Numbered from the stretch's first letter, positions 24,129 to 34,546 are shown. The stretch: DNA of 64,000 nt from Prosthecobacter debontii (GCA_945860295.1 CAMAQH010000002.1:100394-164393); one strand, 5' to 3'. The notes: a model not told the origin generated them from the letters alone. A program made the numbers and translations.

Positions 24129-25649
24129 TCACTCCCACTCGATGCTCGCAGGCGGCTTCGTGCTGATGTCGTAAAGCACGCGGTTGACACCTTTGACCGT
24201 GTTAAGAATCTTGTTGGAGGTGTTGCGCAGCACTTCATAGGGCAGCTCAACCCAGTCGGCCGTCATGGCGTCCTCGCTGATGACGGCGCGCAATGAAATG
24301 GCTTGCTCGTAGCTGCGTTCGTCACCTTTGACGCCCACCGTTTTCACCGGAAGCAGCGCAGCATAAGCCTGCCAAACGTGCTGATACCAGCCACTGCGAT
24401 GCAATTCGGCGATGAAGATGGAATCCGCCAACTGTGTGGCAACAATGCGCTCAGGCGTGATCTCACCTGGAATGCGCACAGCGAGTCCTGGGCCGGGGAA
24501 TGGATGACGCCAAAGCGCTCGATGCGGGATGCCGAGGCTTGCGCCGAGGGCGCGGACTTCGTCTTTAAAGAGTTCGGCGAGTGGTTCGAGCACCTTGCCC
24601 TGCTCCTTGAGTTCCATGATGCGATCCACTCGGTTGTGGTGCGTCTTGATCTTGCTGGCGATGGAGCCGCTGGTGGCGCTTTCGATGACATCAGGATAGA
24701 GCGTCCCCTGGGCGAGTAGTTCGACATTGTCGGCCACTTTCCAGAACTCCTCGACAAAGAGCGTGCCGATGATGCGGCGCTTCTGCTCGGGATCAGTCAC
24801 ACCTTTGAGCGCGCCGAGGAAGATCTCGCTGGCATTGATCTGTTCGATGGGCACGCCGACTTCACCGAAGAGCACTTTGACCTCTGCGGCCTCGTTCAAA
24901 CGCATGAGTCCAGTGTCGATGAAGATGCAACGGACTTTGACGCCGGCTTTGTGCAGCAGGACGGCGAGCACAGTGCTATCAACTCCACCAGAGACGCCAC
25001 AGATGACTTCACGATCACCCACCTCAGCCTTGATGTTCTCGATCATCTGCTCTTTGAAAACATTGATGTCAAACTTGGCGAGGGTGGCCCCGCTATTGGT
25101 TAGGAAGTTTTTCAGGATGGCCGTGCCCTCGTGTGAGTGTGTGACCTCGGGGTGAAATTGAATGCCCCAGCAGCGATCACTCCACTTGAGAGCGACGGGG
25201 ATGCCGTCTTCGTTCGTGGCGATGACTTGAGTGCTGCTGGCAAGATTCGCACAGGTGTCGCTATGACTCATCCAGACCTGGGATTCATGGGAGATGCCTT
25301 TGAATAGATCGTCATGGTTGGTAACGACCAGCTTGGCCGGGCCATACTCTCGAGTGACGCCAGGCTTCACGGTGCCGCCATGCTTGATGTTCAGGAGTTG
25401 CATGCCGTAGCACACGCCTAGAACGGGCACGCCAAGAGCCATGAGCTTTTCAAAATCGACATCCGGTGCATCATGATCCGAGGTGCTGCGTGGTCCGCCG
25501 GAGAGGATGATGGCACCTGGGTTCTTGAGCTTTGCCAGCTCAGCCGGTGGATACAAATGCGAGACAAAGCCCAGCTCGCGAACACGGCGGACGATGAGTT
25601 GAGAATACTGTGAGCCGTAATCAAGTACGGCAACTTCGTGATCGGTCAT
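24129..25649 (-). CDS. guaA: GMP synthase (glutamine-hydrolysing)
   Basis: GuaA aminates XMP to GMP using glutamine and ATP. The 506 residues contain the class I amidotransferase domain with the catalytic Cys in 'PVLGVCYGMQLL' and the His-Glu pair in 'GIQFHPEVTHS', then the ATP-pyrophosphatase P-loop 'ICGVSGGVDSTVLAVLLHKA', and the C-terminal dimerisation domain ending in 'KPPASIEWE'. It lies 47 bases downstream of guaB, so the two form a guaBA unit for guanine nucleotide synthesis. It is convergent with the cytochrome gene, only 10 bases away. Confidence 0.97.
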   Translation of the reverse strand: MTDHEVAVLDYGSQYSQLIVRRVRELGFVSHLYPPAELAKLKNPGAIILSGGPRSTSDHDAPDVDFEKLMALGVPVLGVCYGMQLLNIKHGGTVKPGVTREYGPAKLVVTNHDDLFKGISHESQVWMSHSDTCANLASSTQVIATNEDGIPVALKWSDRCWGIQFHPEVTHSHEGTAILKNFLTNSGATLAKFDINVFKEQMIENIKAEVGDREVICGVSGGVDSTVLAVLLHKAGVKVRCIFIDTGLMRLNEAAEVKVLFGEVGVPIEQINASEIFLGALKGVTDPEQKRRIIGTLFVEEFWKVADNVELLAQGTLYPDVIESATSGSIASKIKTHHNRVDRIMELKEQGKVLEPLAELFKDEVRALGASLGIPHRALWRHPFPGPGLAVRIPGEITPERIVATQLADSIFIAELHRSGWYQHVWQAYAALLPVKTVGVKGDERSYEQAISLRAVISEDAMTADWVELPYEVLRNTSNKILNTVKGVNRVLYDISTKPPASIEWE

Positions 25650-25696
25650 GGAATTTTAAATCGGGAAAATTAAGTGCGCCGCCTTCCTGCTCAATG

Positions 25697-27157
25697 TTAG
25701 GCTGGAGCGTAATTCACGGGTTCTTCAGTGATGACAACATCGTGTGGATGGCTCTCTTTCAGACCACCAGCGGTGATACGGACAAAGCGGGCCTTGGCGC
25801 GGAGTTCGTCGAGATTATTGGCGCCGACATAGCCCAAGCCAGAGCGCAGACCGCCCATGAGCTGGAAGACAACTTCAGAGAGAGGTCCCTTAAACGGCAC
25901 GCGAGCCTCGACACCTTCGGGAACGAGTTTGCCGGAGCTGTTTTGGCCGTAGCGGTCCCCTGCACCCTTGCGCATGGCCTTAAGACTGCCCATGCCACGG
26001 TATTCTTTGAAGGTGCGGCCCTGCCACTTCACCATGTTGCCAGGGCTTTCAGCGGTGCCTGCGAGCAGTGAGCCGAGCATGACAAAGTCGGCACCAGCGG
26101 CGAGTGCTTTAACGATGTCCCCAGAATAACGAATACCGCCATCGGCGATGACCGTAACGCCGCGCTCACGGCAGACAGACGCGGCTTCCTGCACGGCAGT
26201 GAACTGGGGCATGCCGACGCCTGAAATGATGCGCGTGGTACAGATAGAGCCAGGACCGACGCCGACTTTGATGGCTGACGCACCGGCATTGATCAAATGC
26301 AGTGCGCCATCTGCCGTGACGACATTGCCTGCGACAATCGGAATACTGCCGCCAAGCCGAGCGCGCAGTTTGGCGATGACATCAGCGACACGACTGGTGT
26401 GACCGGTAGCGGCATCGATAAATAAAGCATCCGCACCTGCGGCCACGAGAGTGGCACCACGATCAGCGCAGTCGTCTCCGACACCAACGGCAGCACCGAC
26501 GCGGAGCTGACCGTTGGCGTCCTTAGCAGCACTGGTGAACATCTGACGCTTCACGACATCCTGCTTGGTGATGAGACCGGCGAGTCTGCCATTGGCATCT
26601 ACGAGCGGGAGCTTTTCAATGCGGTGTGTGTAGAGAATTTTAAGCGCCTCGTCAAAACTCGTGCCCGGCGTGCCGGTGGCGAGGCGGTCACTCGGCGTCA
26701 TGATGGCGGACACAGGCGTGTGTTCATCCTCCATGTACCACATGTCACGACTGGTCACCATGCCAACGAGTTTTCCATCGGGATCCACGACGGGGAAGCC
26801 GCTGACACCCTTTTCATGCATGAGGCGCTGCAGTTCTCCTAGAGTGGTTTCAGGTCTCACCGTGTGAGGGGTCTGAATGACGGTGTTCTCCGACCGCTTC
26901 ACCTTAGCCACCTGCTCGGCTTGGTAGTCGATGGGGCAATTGCGATGAACCACGCCAAGCCCTCCCTCTCGGGCTAACGCGATGGCTAGCTCCGACTCGG
27001 TCACCGTGTCCATGGCAGAAGACAAGACCGGTATGTTTAACCGGATGCTGTTTCCAAAAGTAGTTGCGATGTCCACCTCTCCAGGCAGCACCTCGCTCAG
27101 TCCCGGCAGGACCAACACATCATCAAAACTCAACGCAAGGGAAGGAATATCGCCCAT
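25697..27157 (-). CDS. guaB: IMP dehydrogenase
   Basis: GuaB oxidises IMP to XMP with NAD, the step that commits flux to guanine nucleotides. The 486 residues show the TIM barrel split by two CBS domains (about residues 95-205: '[20 protein letters not shown]' and '[18 protein letters not shown]'), the active-site loop '[13 protein letters not shown]' with catalytic Cys, '[21 protein letters not shown]', and the mobile flap with '[10 protein letters not shown]'. It starts 56 bases after the end of cassette protein D, with no terminator seen between them, so read-through from the long cassette transcript is possible. Confidence 0.97.
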   Translation of the reverse strand: MGDIPSLALSFDDVLVLPGLSEVLPGEVDIATTFGNSIRLNIPVLSSAMDTVTESELAIALAREGGLGVVHRNCPIDYQAEQVAKVKRSENTVIQTPHTVRPETTLGELQRLMHEKGVSGFPVVDPDGKLVGMVTSRDMWYMEDEHTPVSAIMTPSDRLATGTPGTSFDEALKILYTHRIEKLPLVDANGRLAGLITKQDVVKRQMFTSAAKDANGQLRVGAAVGVGDDCADRGATLVAAGADALFIDAATGHTSRVADVIAKLRARLGGSIPIVAGNVVTADGALHLINAGASAIKVGVGPGSICTTRIISGVGMPQFTAVQEAASVCRERGVTVIADGGIRYSGDIVKALAAGADFVMLGSLLAGTAESPGNMVKWQGRTFKEYRGMGSLKAMRKGAGDRYGQNSSGKLVPEGVEARVPFKGPLSEVVFQLMGGLRSGLGYVGANNLDELRAKARFVRITAGGLKESHPHDVVITEEPVNYAPA

Positions 27158-27213
27158 GTGCCATCTAAGCGGCCCTCAAGCGCATGTCACGCAGAAATTG
27201 ATGCTAACAGAAT

Positions 27214-27954
27214 TCAAGGGCGATAAACGCGGACCTTACCTGTGTAAGAGTCGATCTGCATGCAGTAGAAATTCGAAGGTGTAGTGGGTGAATCCAGAGT
27301 GCGCGACTCAACCAGCGTCATAAAACTCGTCGCCAAAGGCGGAACAGTGAAAGCCAAGGCGGCAGCGGTGGCCGTTTCTCCCGGAGTATCATCATTGAGC
27401 AGACGGCAAGAACCGTCGGGATAGAATCGTAGTGCCGCATAACTGACAGCGGATCCTCCGACGCCTGTGGGTGGCACAAAGAGATAGTTCTGATTGGAGT
27501 CCTCCTGTTGAGCAGCAGCCGTTTGCAGGAGTGGCGAAAGATTAGAGTCGGCAGAGAGCACAATGCCTGAATCCAGATAGTAAACCTCAGAAGCCGGCCT
27601 TGGATTGCCGCCATTGGGGGTCTCGACGACCTGATAGGCATAAAAGAGGTCCGTCGAGGGTTTGTCAGAATCAGGGTCGGTGTACTTGTAGAATCGCATC
27701 TCTGTTTCCGTGCTTTTGGAAACCGCATTTTGCTGAGCGAGGCTGAGACGGTTTTGAAGGCTGTCACCTGATGAACTAAGTCGGGTGGAACGAATGACAT
27801 CGACCAGAGTCGGGGTCACAAGGGCAACAAGCAGAGCAATGATGCCCACGACGGTGATCATTTCGACCAGAGTGAAGGCACTAACTCGCACCCGACGTCG
27901 TGCTGAGTTGTTGAAAAGCGTGGTGATCATAAGGAGAGAAGTTTGTCGATTCAT
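27214..27954 (-). CDS. Verru_Chthon cassette protein D: GspH/FimT-like minor pseudopilin
   Basis: This 246-residue protein has a type IV prepilin signal: a basic leader ending 'RRVRVSA', cleavage before 'FTLVEMITVVGIIALLVAL' with the conserved Glu5. The segment after the hydrophobic helix ('DVIRSTRLSSSGDSLQNRLS' then 'LAQQNAVSKSTETEMRFY') closely resembles GspH/FimT, which read 'ALxLARSEAIKRGxxVxL' there. 'YPDGSCRLL' and a C-terminal 'GKVRVY' fit the same fold. It is the last gene of the cassette and overlaps the end of cassette C. A GTG at 27963 and an ATG at 27930 are other possible starts. Role: membrane-bound pseudopilus subunit, inferred. Confidence 0.83.
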   Translation of the reverse strand: MNRQTSLLMITTLFNNSARRRVRVSAFTLVEMITVVGIIALLVALVTPTLVDVIRSTRLSSSGDSLQNRLSLAQQNAVSKSTETEMRFYKYTDPDSDKPSTDLFYAYQVVETPNGGNPRPASEVYYLDSGIVLSADSNLSPLLQTAAAQQEDSNQNYLFVPPTGVGGSAVSYAALRFYPDGSCRLLNDDTPGETATAAALAFTVPPLATSFMTLVESRTLDSPTTPSNFYCMQIDSYTGKVRVYRP

Positions 27955-29045
27955 ATGCCCCACTTAGCGCCGCGCAATTGAACCGTGGCGGAGAAGACGC
28001 GGTAGTTCACACGCTGGGCCTGCAAGGTCGCGACCAGAGCCTTGATTTCATCATCCAACTGATAGGCTTGGGTGAATGGCGTGCTGAGTGAAGTCCCAAA
28101 CGGTGGGGTGTTGGGGCTGCCGCTTGTTTCGGCAAGACGCTCCGCAGATTTTTCATCGATAGCGACCAAAACCACGCGGATCAGGGGAGGCAAAAGATTC
28201 TGCGTCGGACCCGTGGCGCTTGAATTGTATTGATAGTCGGACGCTATCTCGGTTGGCCCGTTGGCACCCTCGGCTTCACCCGCTTTGGGTTCTCTTCTGG
28301 GTGAGATGATCAGCGTCAGAATATTGTCCGCCACAGGCCGCGTCGTGCTGATATTGACAGCCGTCTCGTCGGCCTCCAATGGAGCGCCTGCGTCCGCGTA
28401 GAACTTTCCAGTGACCGTTCCAGCCGTGCCAGTCGGCAGGGTATAAATCACATTCTTTTCAGCGGGCGGGGAGTACTCCATCAGACGGTAGCGGTAACGG
28501 TTGTTGCCTTGAGGTAAGAAGGCAGGCGTAAAAAATTCATCTGATGAGAACTGCACAAAGTAGCCTCTGGAGCAGAGCAGCCGATCCAGTCCGACATAGT
28601 TCGGGTTTTGGGTGACCCCGAGGGGTGCCTGGAAAAAAATAGAGTGCCCCGGCAGTGAGTCAGCGCCGCCGGCGTCAGGGAGTAGGGTCGTGGAGTTACC
28701 ACAGATGAACTGGAGATCAGATCGGCGCACATAGGAGCCTGGGCCTGTCGCCGCCGCTGTGCCGGAGGTAGCGGCTGCGGTGGCCAGATAATTGGTCTCG
28801 TAATCCAGATAGGTGTTGAGTGTAGCCTGACTGAGATTGCGAGTGATGATGTCAAAAGCGGTGCGCGCTTCACGAAATTGACTGACACGAGCGTTCGAAG
28901 CCGACCAAGTGGCCTGCACCTGACCGATGACCTGAGCATTGATGAGCAGCAGGATCGAAAGAACAGCGAGAGAGACGAGGAGCTCCACCAAGGTGAAAGC
29001 ACGGTGGCTCCCACTTGATAGCGATGTGTGGTGAGTAGTTTTCAT
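27951..29045 (-). CDS. Verru_Chthon cassette protein C: GspJ/PilW-like minor pseudopilin
   Basis: The 364 residues begin with a prepilin leader ending 'SSGSHRA', cleaved before 'FTLVELLVSLAVLSILLLI' with Glu5. The following 'QVIGQVQATWSASNARVSQF' and 'ARTAFDIITRNLSQATLNTY' stretches are typical of PilW/GspJ, where an amphipathic helix leads to a large beta domain. The C-terminal region has 'PPLIRVVLVAIDEKSAERLAE', the form seen in the large J-type pseudopilins. It starts 15 bases after the stop of cassette A and overlaps the start of D, which indicates translational coupling. Confidence 0.85.
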   Translation of the reverse strand: MKTTHHTSLSSGSHRAFTLVELLVSLAVLSILLLINAQVIGQVQATWSASNARVSQFREARTAFDIITRNLSQATLNTYLDYETNYLATAAATSGTAAATGPGSYVRRSDLQFICGNSTTLLPDAGGADSLPGHSIFFQAPLGVTQNPNYVGLDRLLCSRGYFVQFSSDEFFTPAFLPQGNNRYRYRLMEYSPPAEKNVIYTLPTGTAGTVTGKFYADAGAPLEADETAVNISTTRPVADNILTLIISPRREPKAGEAEGANGPTEIASDYQYNSSATGPTQNLLPPLIRVVLVAIDEKSAERLAETSGSPNTPPFGTSLSTPFTQAYQLDDEIKALVATLQAQRVNYRVFSATVQLRGAKWGI

Positions 29046-29060
29046 GACGGTCAGCAGAGG

Positions 29061-32000
29061 CTAGGGAGCGAAGCGTTTGGATTCCAACACACGATAGCGA
29101 TAATAAGAATCCAACGGCGGGTGAGCAGTTTCATCGAGCGGATTACCAGAGGTGAAATCAGCTTTAGTGCCCGCCTCTTGCAGATCAGCTAGGTCAACAT
29201 AACGCTCAAGGAGGAAGGAACCTCTAAACTCACCTGTCACTAGGTCTTCAGCCGGATTGAAACTAGCCACATTCGGACCACGCACCGCCTTTTTGATGGT
29301 CTGAGCGCGGACATGAACTCGGAAAGTGTTCGAGCGTGTGGTGAGCTTAGCGTAAAGATTGGAATACGGCCTCTCACGAGTGTTGTCACCCGTGCCCGAA
29401 TGATTGGACCAGAACTTCACCATGGCATCCTCTCGCTCAGCATAACTAGTCAGTTTAGCGGCCGCGATATTCTCTGTGGTATCTGTAGCTGATGGAATTA
29501 GCCCAGTCCCTTTTTCAAGACCTGCGGCAGAGACTCGTGACGGAATGAGGTGGATCTCACAGATCTGAGAGGCTGTGCGGAAAAGGCCCCCTCGGAAGGA
29601 AGCAGGAAGACCGCCTGATGAACCCCCGATGCCAGCGCCGCCAGTGCCGCTGGCCGTGGAAGTGAAATTGAAGCGCTCTTCAAACTGACGCAAAGTGGCC
29701 TGCACGCGCTGATTGGCAGGGGTATTCCACCAAGCAGTATCAGAGCCTCCTGACTCATTATTCAACCGATCAATGGCGATGGAGCGGTACCAGCGTGCGG
29801 CAGGCCTGCCATTCTTGGGTGCCTCATCACGGAAAATGGGAGCCGTCTTTCCCTGGGGTCCAAAGCCGGCACTGATGGTGCGGGCATTAGCATAATCGGC
29901 GTTCGGAATTGCAGCGAACTGTTCCCCTTTCATGGCTGCATGCAGGGCCGTGGCACGGCGGATGTGCGTGAAGGGCATGATCTGGTAGTTCATGTTTATT
30001 TTCCCAGCTGTGGAGAGCGGCTCGCTGATGGCATAGGGTTCGACCACTGGCATCCAGAACATATCCAAGAGGTAATGGTCTGGAGGTGTGACCTGACCTG
30101 GATGTCTCGCCGCCGCACCTGTGATTTGCACATGGGGCCTGAACAGCAGATTGGTCCATGCGCCATTGCCGCCTGAGGTAGCATCAGGAGATGCCATGTT
30201 GGATGAGTGCAGACGGCTCGGTAGCGAGCCCATCATCACTGGTGAACTGATCATGCGATTCGGCGTGAAGAAGCTTTTTGCTCCTACAGCAAATTTTGCC
30301 CCATCAACACCACCGCGGAAATAGGTCGCCCGCCATTCGACCGGCTTCGGCCAGCCGGAAGCCGTGAAGTCACCCACGGAATAGTTGCCTTCATCTGGCT
30401 TATTGATGAAGGTTCCGGATCGGCCACCTGGATCGGAATCATCAAAGTCGAAATAGCGTTGTGATAAGTAGGCTGGCGACAAGCTCTTGGTCGTGCCATT
30501 GACGTTCGTGTCATTTCGCCCACTGTAAGGGGCATCTGGGGCCCTGCCCGCTCCTACATTCACCGTTTGGGGAAGCGTGCGTTTCGTGGCATCCTCCGTC
30601 AGCACCGTCGCATCTCCCGTGCGGTCAAATCCCACTTCATTACCTGCATTGTAAGAGGAAAAGTTGTGGGCCAAAAAGGCGCGTTGATCATTGTAGAGGA
30701 CATGCGGCGACCAATCGGTTTCCTGCACCACAGCCTTGCCTGCGATCAGACGCGCGTCTCCATGACCAGGTTGAATCGTTCTGACCACGTCAGAGCCAGA
30801 ACGCTCGGCAGTGTTGTAGTTCGTGACAGGATCATAGGCGGCGCGCGTGGCTCTGAGAGAGTCAGGATTTGGGTCGTTATTAATGCTCCTCTTGACGTTG
30901 GCGTAGTTGCCATTGTTTGGCTCCCAACCGTAAATCAAAGCTCGGTTGCCAGGCAGGCTTTGGCGGCCAGGATTGCGCGTCGCACTACCATTTCTCGCGG
31001 TATCTCCATCGACACCTAAGCGGACTCCAAATGCACCGTTCCAGGCAGCAACGCCACCCTCGTTCATATCAGCAAGCCGACCGGGAAAAATAGACGCAAC
31101 TTTATTGTTAAAGTATAGCTTTGGACCATTCCGCCCGAGGGCACCACCCTGATGAAAGGCCCACCAATGCGGGGCCTGAACCGTGGGGTGACTGAGCTGA
31201 GCTGAATCCGACTCACGAATCCAATACTCCACATGACTGCCCTGAACAACGAGATCAGGCGTAGGGGCCTGACCCTTTGGCAGTCTGAACCAAATGGTCT
31301 GCATTGGATCCCGCTCTTTGTAGTCGTGGCTGTCATAGACATCAATGCGAATACGGCCCGACTCAAAGGAGAGCGGTTCGTCACTTGGAACGGTGAAGAA
31401 TCCCGAAACAAGATCGAGATTCATTATGTTCAAGTGAACGGCAGCATTTGAGCCGGAATTATACCGGACATCAGCAGGGACGCCGGGGTTCTGGCCGCGA
31501 GCTGGAAGGCCACGTGTCCCCGCCACACGCCTGAAACTGGCGTAGCCGCCAACTTCTGGGGTGCCATCTGCTTGGAAGATTGGCTTGGCGCTCTTGAGAA
31601 CCACGTCCTGAGTCCCAGGGAAAAGGGCGACTCCGCCGCCCGCTTCCATACTAGATAGGTCCTGGCCATTGAGCACCACGGTGAACTCGGGGGTGATTTG
31701 AGTGTAGCCCACAGAAGGGCAAAAGAACTCGAGGTGTAACATGGCCTGAATGCGTTTTTCATGGACGCTTGGGTTTTCTGCCCCTGGATTTGGACCCAGC
31801 GGTGTGTCTTGGTCCAGTGTGTAATTCCAATTGGGCTCCTGCGTGCCGGGATGAAAATTACGATGCCTACCACGGAGCGCCGTGTCAGTCTCGCTACCGC
31901 CAACGGTCCCATACAGCTCGTCTGCAACGTTAGGGGAAGAAAGAGGAGGAAAGTTCGAGTAGTAGCGCTCTTTGATCTCGCGAGAAGTGACATCAGTGCG

Positions 32001-34466
32001 AGTCGCGGCGTTATTCCAGAACTGGGCCCCGGCATTAATGATTTTATTATTGTCATTGGCGGCACCCTGAAACCCTAAAGGAGGACTGTGCTCGATCAAA
32101 AAAGATGTGTTAGGCTCGTCGTCATGCCTATTATCTTCCACCTTGAGTGCCGTCCTGCCGCCGGAAATCTGGCCTGTGGCCGCAGCATTGTAAAGTTGTG
32201 CGCGTGTAGTCTCCCGCTGATCAGCGGCCTGGGACGGCGGGTTGATGGGCATGATTTCATAGCCCCGCTGCGTCGGATCTGGATCGTCTTTAAAACTAAG
32301 GTGACGCCAACTGTACATGTCTGGCTGGCCATCACCCGTGCAGATAAAATGCAGGCCGACCTCACTGATGGAGACACTGCGGCCAAAGCCCCGGTAATTT
32401 TGACCGCCCACATTCCAGACAGCAGGAGTGACCTGACCATGACCAGGCAGAGCTACGTCTGCAAACGGGTTGTTCGGGTTCCCTGCATTCTTAACCACGC
32501 CAGGCGTGTAGGTATTGAAGCTTGCCGCTAAGTTGTCGCGCACATTATAGATATTGGCTCCATCGAGATTGGCGGCATTATCTCCCCAGTAGATGGAGGC
32601 GGCGGGCCAACTGGCGCGATTGTTTGGGATCTGGTAGCTGTCCTGGAGGTTCGTGGAGCGGATGTAGTCAAACATTTCCACGATGACTTGGCGGTAGTTG
32701 TCAAAGCCGTTGCCGTTGCGCAGTTTGGTTTTGAAGGTGTTGCCATTGCCGCCATTCACTGTCTCTGCCGGGAATCTTGCCGTGGCAAGAATCTGGTCGA
32801 GCATGCCTAACAGCTTTTGATTGCGCTGAAGGCCAATGTCATGGGTGGCACTCCTGGCCGTTTCACGCTGGAAGATGTAGGAGTTGCTGGTGTCGAGATT
32901 GATGGCTGCGAAGTTTGCCTTACCCAGCGTCGAGCAGAAAGTGATGAGGTTGTCGAACGGCGTGCGCTTAGAGGCGCTTTTATTGACCGGCCACATGGCG
33001 ATGCGCGGCAGACCAAGCATGCTGATCTCACTGCTGCGGCTCTGGGCTGTCAGGAAGCCGGAAGCACGCTCAAGGGTTTGCTTGTTGAAAAGATTACCAC
33101 CGCCAAAATCGGTGACGGTGGGCACACGCAGACCGCCGCTGTTGGTCTCGGAGAAAAATAGCTCATCAACGCTGGCGTAGATGCGTTCATTGAGAGCCGC
33201 CGTCAAATCGACATCGACGGACAGACCTGCGCTGCCGCCCGAATTAAAATCATCTGCCGCGAACAATTTAGTGCCCGAATTACTCCCGCCCGAATTGATT
33301 CGCGGAGCCACTGCATAGATGCGGTTTTTGACCCCCAAAACCTGCGTCAGACCGGCACTGCCAGAAGTCAGCCCATAGGTATCTAGATTGCGGGTGGTCG
33401 ATTGGAAGGGGTTCGGATAGAGTACCGAACTGAGAGCCACCGTGGCGGGATGGCCTGGGAAGCGCTGATACTCGCTGCGGGCTGCCGGATAGTCCGCCCA
33501 GCGATGATCGCGCTCGTGATAGAAAGTTGGCTGACCCAGAAAAGTAGGCTCGGCAGCGGTGTTGATATTGATTTTACAAGATTCATCATCTGCCCAGAAA
33601 GCGATGCGACCCACGATGGGTGTCGCCTCAGAGGCCTGTGAGTCGCCAGAGCTTTGGAAGGCCATGGTGTCGTCGAGAGTGCCAAGCGTGCCATCTTTGA
33701 GCATGTAGAGCCATTTCACCGGCATGGCGAGACGCAGCGTGTCGGGAGGTGTGGCACCCGCAGGCTTGACAACCGGACTCACCCTGGAAGCCTCACCTTC
33801 ACCCTCAGGCTTTTGGCTGAGATCCTGGCCGTTGAGCGCCGTGGTGGTTTCATAAGAGAACCCTTCCGCAGGAATCGGATTGCCCCCGGCAGGGTCCATG
33901 TCAAAAGCTGCGCGGGGATCCAGCACGGGGAAGTAAACCTGAGCTGATCCGGCCTCGCCCTCAGTATTCAGCACGCCTTTAATCACCGGCTCATTCATAT
34001 CCACATAGCGGACGAGGTTGGTTCCCTGATTCCAGTCTCCGGGTGGCTCGGAATTCAGAAGAAAGGTCCTTTCATCTTCATTTGGTTTGGTTCCGACGCC
34101 TCCGCCGGTGCTGGTAAAGATCATTTCACTGTCTGAAAACAACTTGTAGCCAGCGAGGAAGGAACCGTTGTCGGCATACTTTCTGACAGCACCTGGCTGG
34201 GTAGCGTGCGTCTCTCTGCCTGCCCTGCTGGTATCCTGATCTGATCCGGCCTGAATCTGTGAGATCACAATGTTCACCGCCGTGTCTGCGTAGCGCCTCG
34301 CCGTCTGTGAGGCCGAGTAGGTCATGGTGCCTTTGTGCTCGGTATCAGCAACGCTCAGGAAGGCTAGAATAACGATGGTCGCCAAAGCCAGCATGGACAG
34401 GACGATGATGAGGGCCAGCCCTTTGTGGCGGCGGGCGTCATTGACGAATCGGCGGAGAGATTTCAT
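29061..34466 (-). CDS. Verru_Chthon cassette protein A: giant GspK/PilX-like pseudopilin
   Basis: The 1801-residue product starts with a basic leader 'NDARRHKG' followed by 'LALIIVLSMLALATIVILAFLSVA' split by the membrane; this is the GspK/PilX type, which has no Glu at position +5. About residue 290 is 'FWADDESCKININTAAEPTF', very like the D-E-x-G-K-[IL]-N-[IL]-N motif of GspK. A second 'STAGKINMNYQIM' occurs near 1490. Classical GspK has about 330 residues, so most of this protein is extra and beta-rich. A C-terminal half rich in Arg, Asn and aromatic residues has no family I know. The gene follows the giant protein after 175 bases, which hold phased repeats and a candidate promoter. Confidence 0.85.
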   Translation of the reverse strand: MKSLRRFVNDARRHKGLALIIVLSMLALATIVILAFLSVADTEHKGTMTYSASQTARRYADTAVNIVISQIQAGSDQDTSRAGRETHATQPGAVRKYADNGSFLAGYKLFSDSEMIFTSTGGGVGTKPNEDERTFLLNSEPPGDWNQGTNLVRYVDMNEPVIKGVLNTEGEAGSAQVYFPVLDPRAAFDMDPAGGNPIPAEGFSYETTTALNGQDLSQKPEGEGEASRVSPVVKPAGATPPDTLRLAMPVKWLYMLKDGTLGTLDDTMAFQSSGDSQASEATPIVGRIAFWADDESCKININTAAEPTFLGQPTFYHERDHRWADYPAARSEYQRFPGHPATVALSSVLYPNPFQSTTRNLDTYGLTSGSAGLTQVLGVKNRIYAVAPRINSGGSNSGTKLFAADDFNSGGSAGLSVDVDLTAALNERIYASVDELFFSETNSGGLRVPTVTDFGGGNLFNKQTLERASGFLTAQSRSSEISMLGLPRIAMWPVNKSASKRTPFDNLITFCSTLGKANFAAINLDTSNSYIFQRETARSATHDIGLQRNQKLLGMLDQILATARFPAETVNGGNGNTFKTKLRNGNGFDNYRQVIVEMFDYIRSTNLQDSYQIPNNRASWPAASIYWGDNAANLDGANIYNVRDNLAASFNTYTPGVVKNAGNPNNPFADVALPGHGQVTPAVWNVGGQNYRGFGRSVSISEVGLHFICTGDGQPDMYSWRHLSFKDDPDPTQRGYEIMPINPPSQAADQRETTRAQLYNAAATGQISGGRTALKVEDNRHDDEPNTSFLIEHSPPLGFQGAANDNNKIINAGAQFWNNAATRTDVTSREIKERYYSNFPPLSSPNVADELYGTVGGSETDTALRGRHRNFHPGTQEPNWNYTLDQDTPLGPNPGAENPSVHEKRIQAMLHLEFFCPSVGYTQITPEFTVVLNGQDLSSMEAGGGVALFPGTQDVVLKSAKPIFQADGTPEVGGYASFRRVAGTRGLPARGQNPGVPADVRYNSGSNAAVHLNIMNLDLVSGFFTVPSDEPLSFESGRIRIDVYDSHDYKERDPMQTIWFRLPKGQAPTPDLVVQGSHVEYWIRESDSAQLSHPTVQAPHWWAFHQGGALGRNGPKLYFNNKVASIFPGRLADMNEGGVAAWNGAFGVRLGVDGDTARNGSATRNPGRQSLPGNRALIYGWEPNNGNYANVKRSINNDPNPDSLRATRAAYDPVTNYNTAERSGSDVVRTIQPGHGDARLIAGKAVVQETDWSPHVLYNDQRAFLAHNFSSYNAGNEVGFDRTGDATVLTEDATKRTLPQTVNVGAGRAPDAPYSGRNDTNVNGTTKSLSPAYLSQRYFDFDDSDPGGRSGTFINKPDEGNYSVGDFTASGWPKPVEWRATYFRGGVDGAKFAVGAKSFFTPNRMISSPVMMGSLPSRLHSSNMASPDATSGGNGAWTNLLFRPHVQITGAAARHPGQVTPPDHYLLDMFWMPVVEPYAISEPLSTAGKINMNYQIMPFTHIRRATALHAAMKGEQFAAIPNADYANARTISAGFGPQGKTAPIFRDEAPKNGRPAARWYRSIAIDRLNNESGGSDTAWWNTPANQRVQATLRQFEERFNFTSTASGTGGAGIGGSSGGLPASFRGGLFRTASQICEIHLIPSRVSAAGLEKGTGLIPSATDTTENIAAAKLTSYAEREDAMVKFWSNHSGTGDNTRERPYSNLYAKLTTRSNTFRVHVRAQTIKKAVRGPNVASFNPAEDLVTGEFRGSFLLERYVDLADLQEAGTKADFTSGNPLDETAHPPLDSYYRYRVLESKRFAP

Positions 34467-34482
34467 AAGCTGCGGGGGCGGA

Positions 34483-34522
34483 ATTTGAATTGCTTTGATT
34501 TACCTGAATTTACTTGAATTTA
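34483..34522. repeat. four 10-bp phased A/T-rich repeats upstream of cassette A
   Basis: Read on the plus strand, four consecutive 10-base units fill 34483-34522: ATTTGAATTG, CTTTGATTTA, CCTGAATTTA, CTTGAATTTA. The spacing equals one helical turn, so the A/T tracts face the same side and the DNA should be bent. The block ends 17 bases before the ATG of cassette A. Confidence 0.75.
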
Positions 34523-34546
34523 ATCCGAACTGGCTGCGAATTTCAA
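34518..34546 (-). promoter_or_regulatory. candidate internal promoter for cassette A-C-D
   Basis: On the minus strand TTGAAA (complement of 34541-34546) and TTAAAT (complement of 34518-34523) are 17 bases apart, and the phased repeats lie just downstream. It would let A, C and D be expressed without transcribing the 22.6 kb giant gene. Confidence 0.35.
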
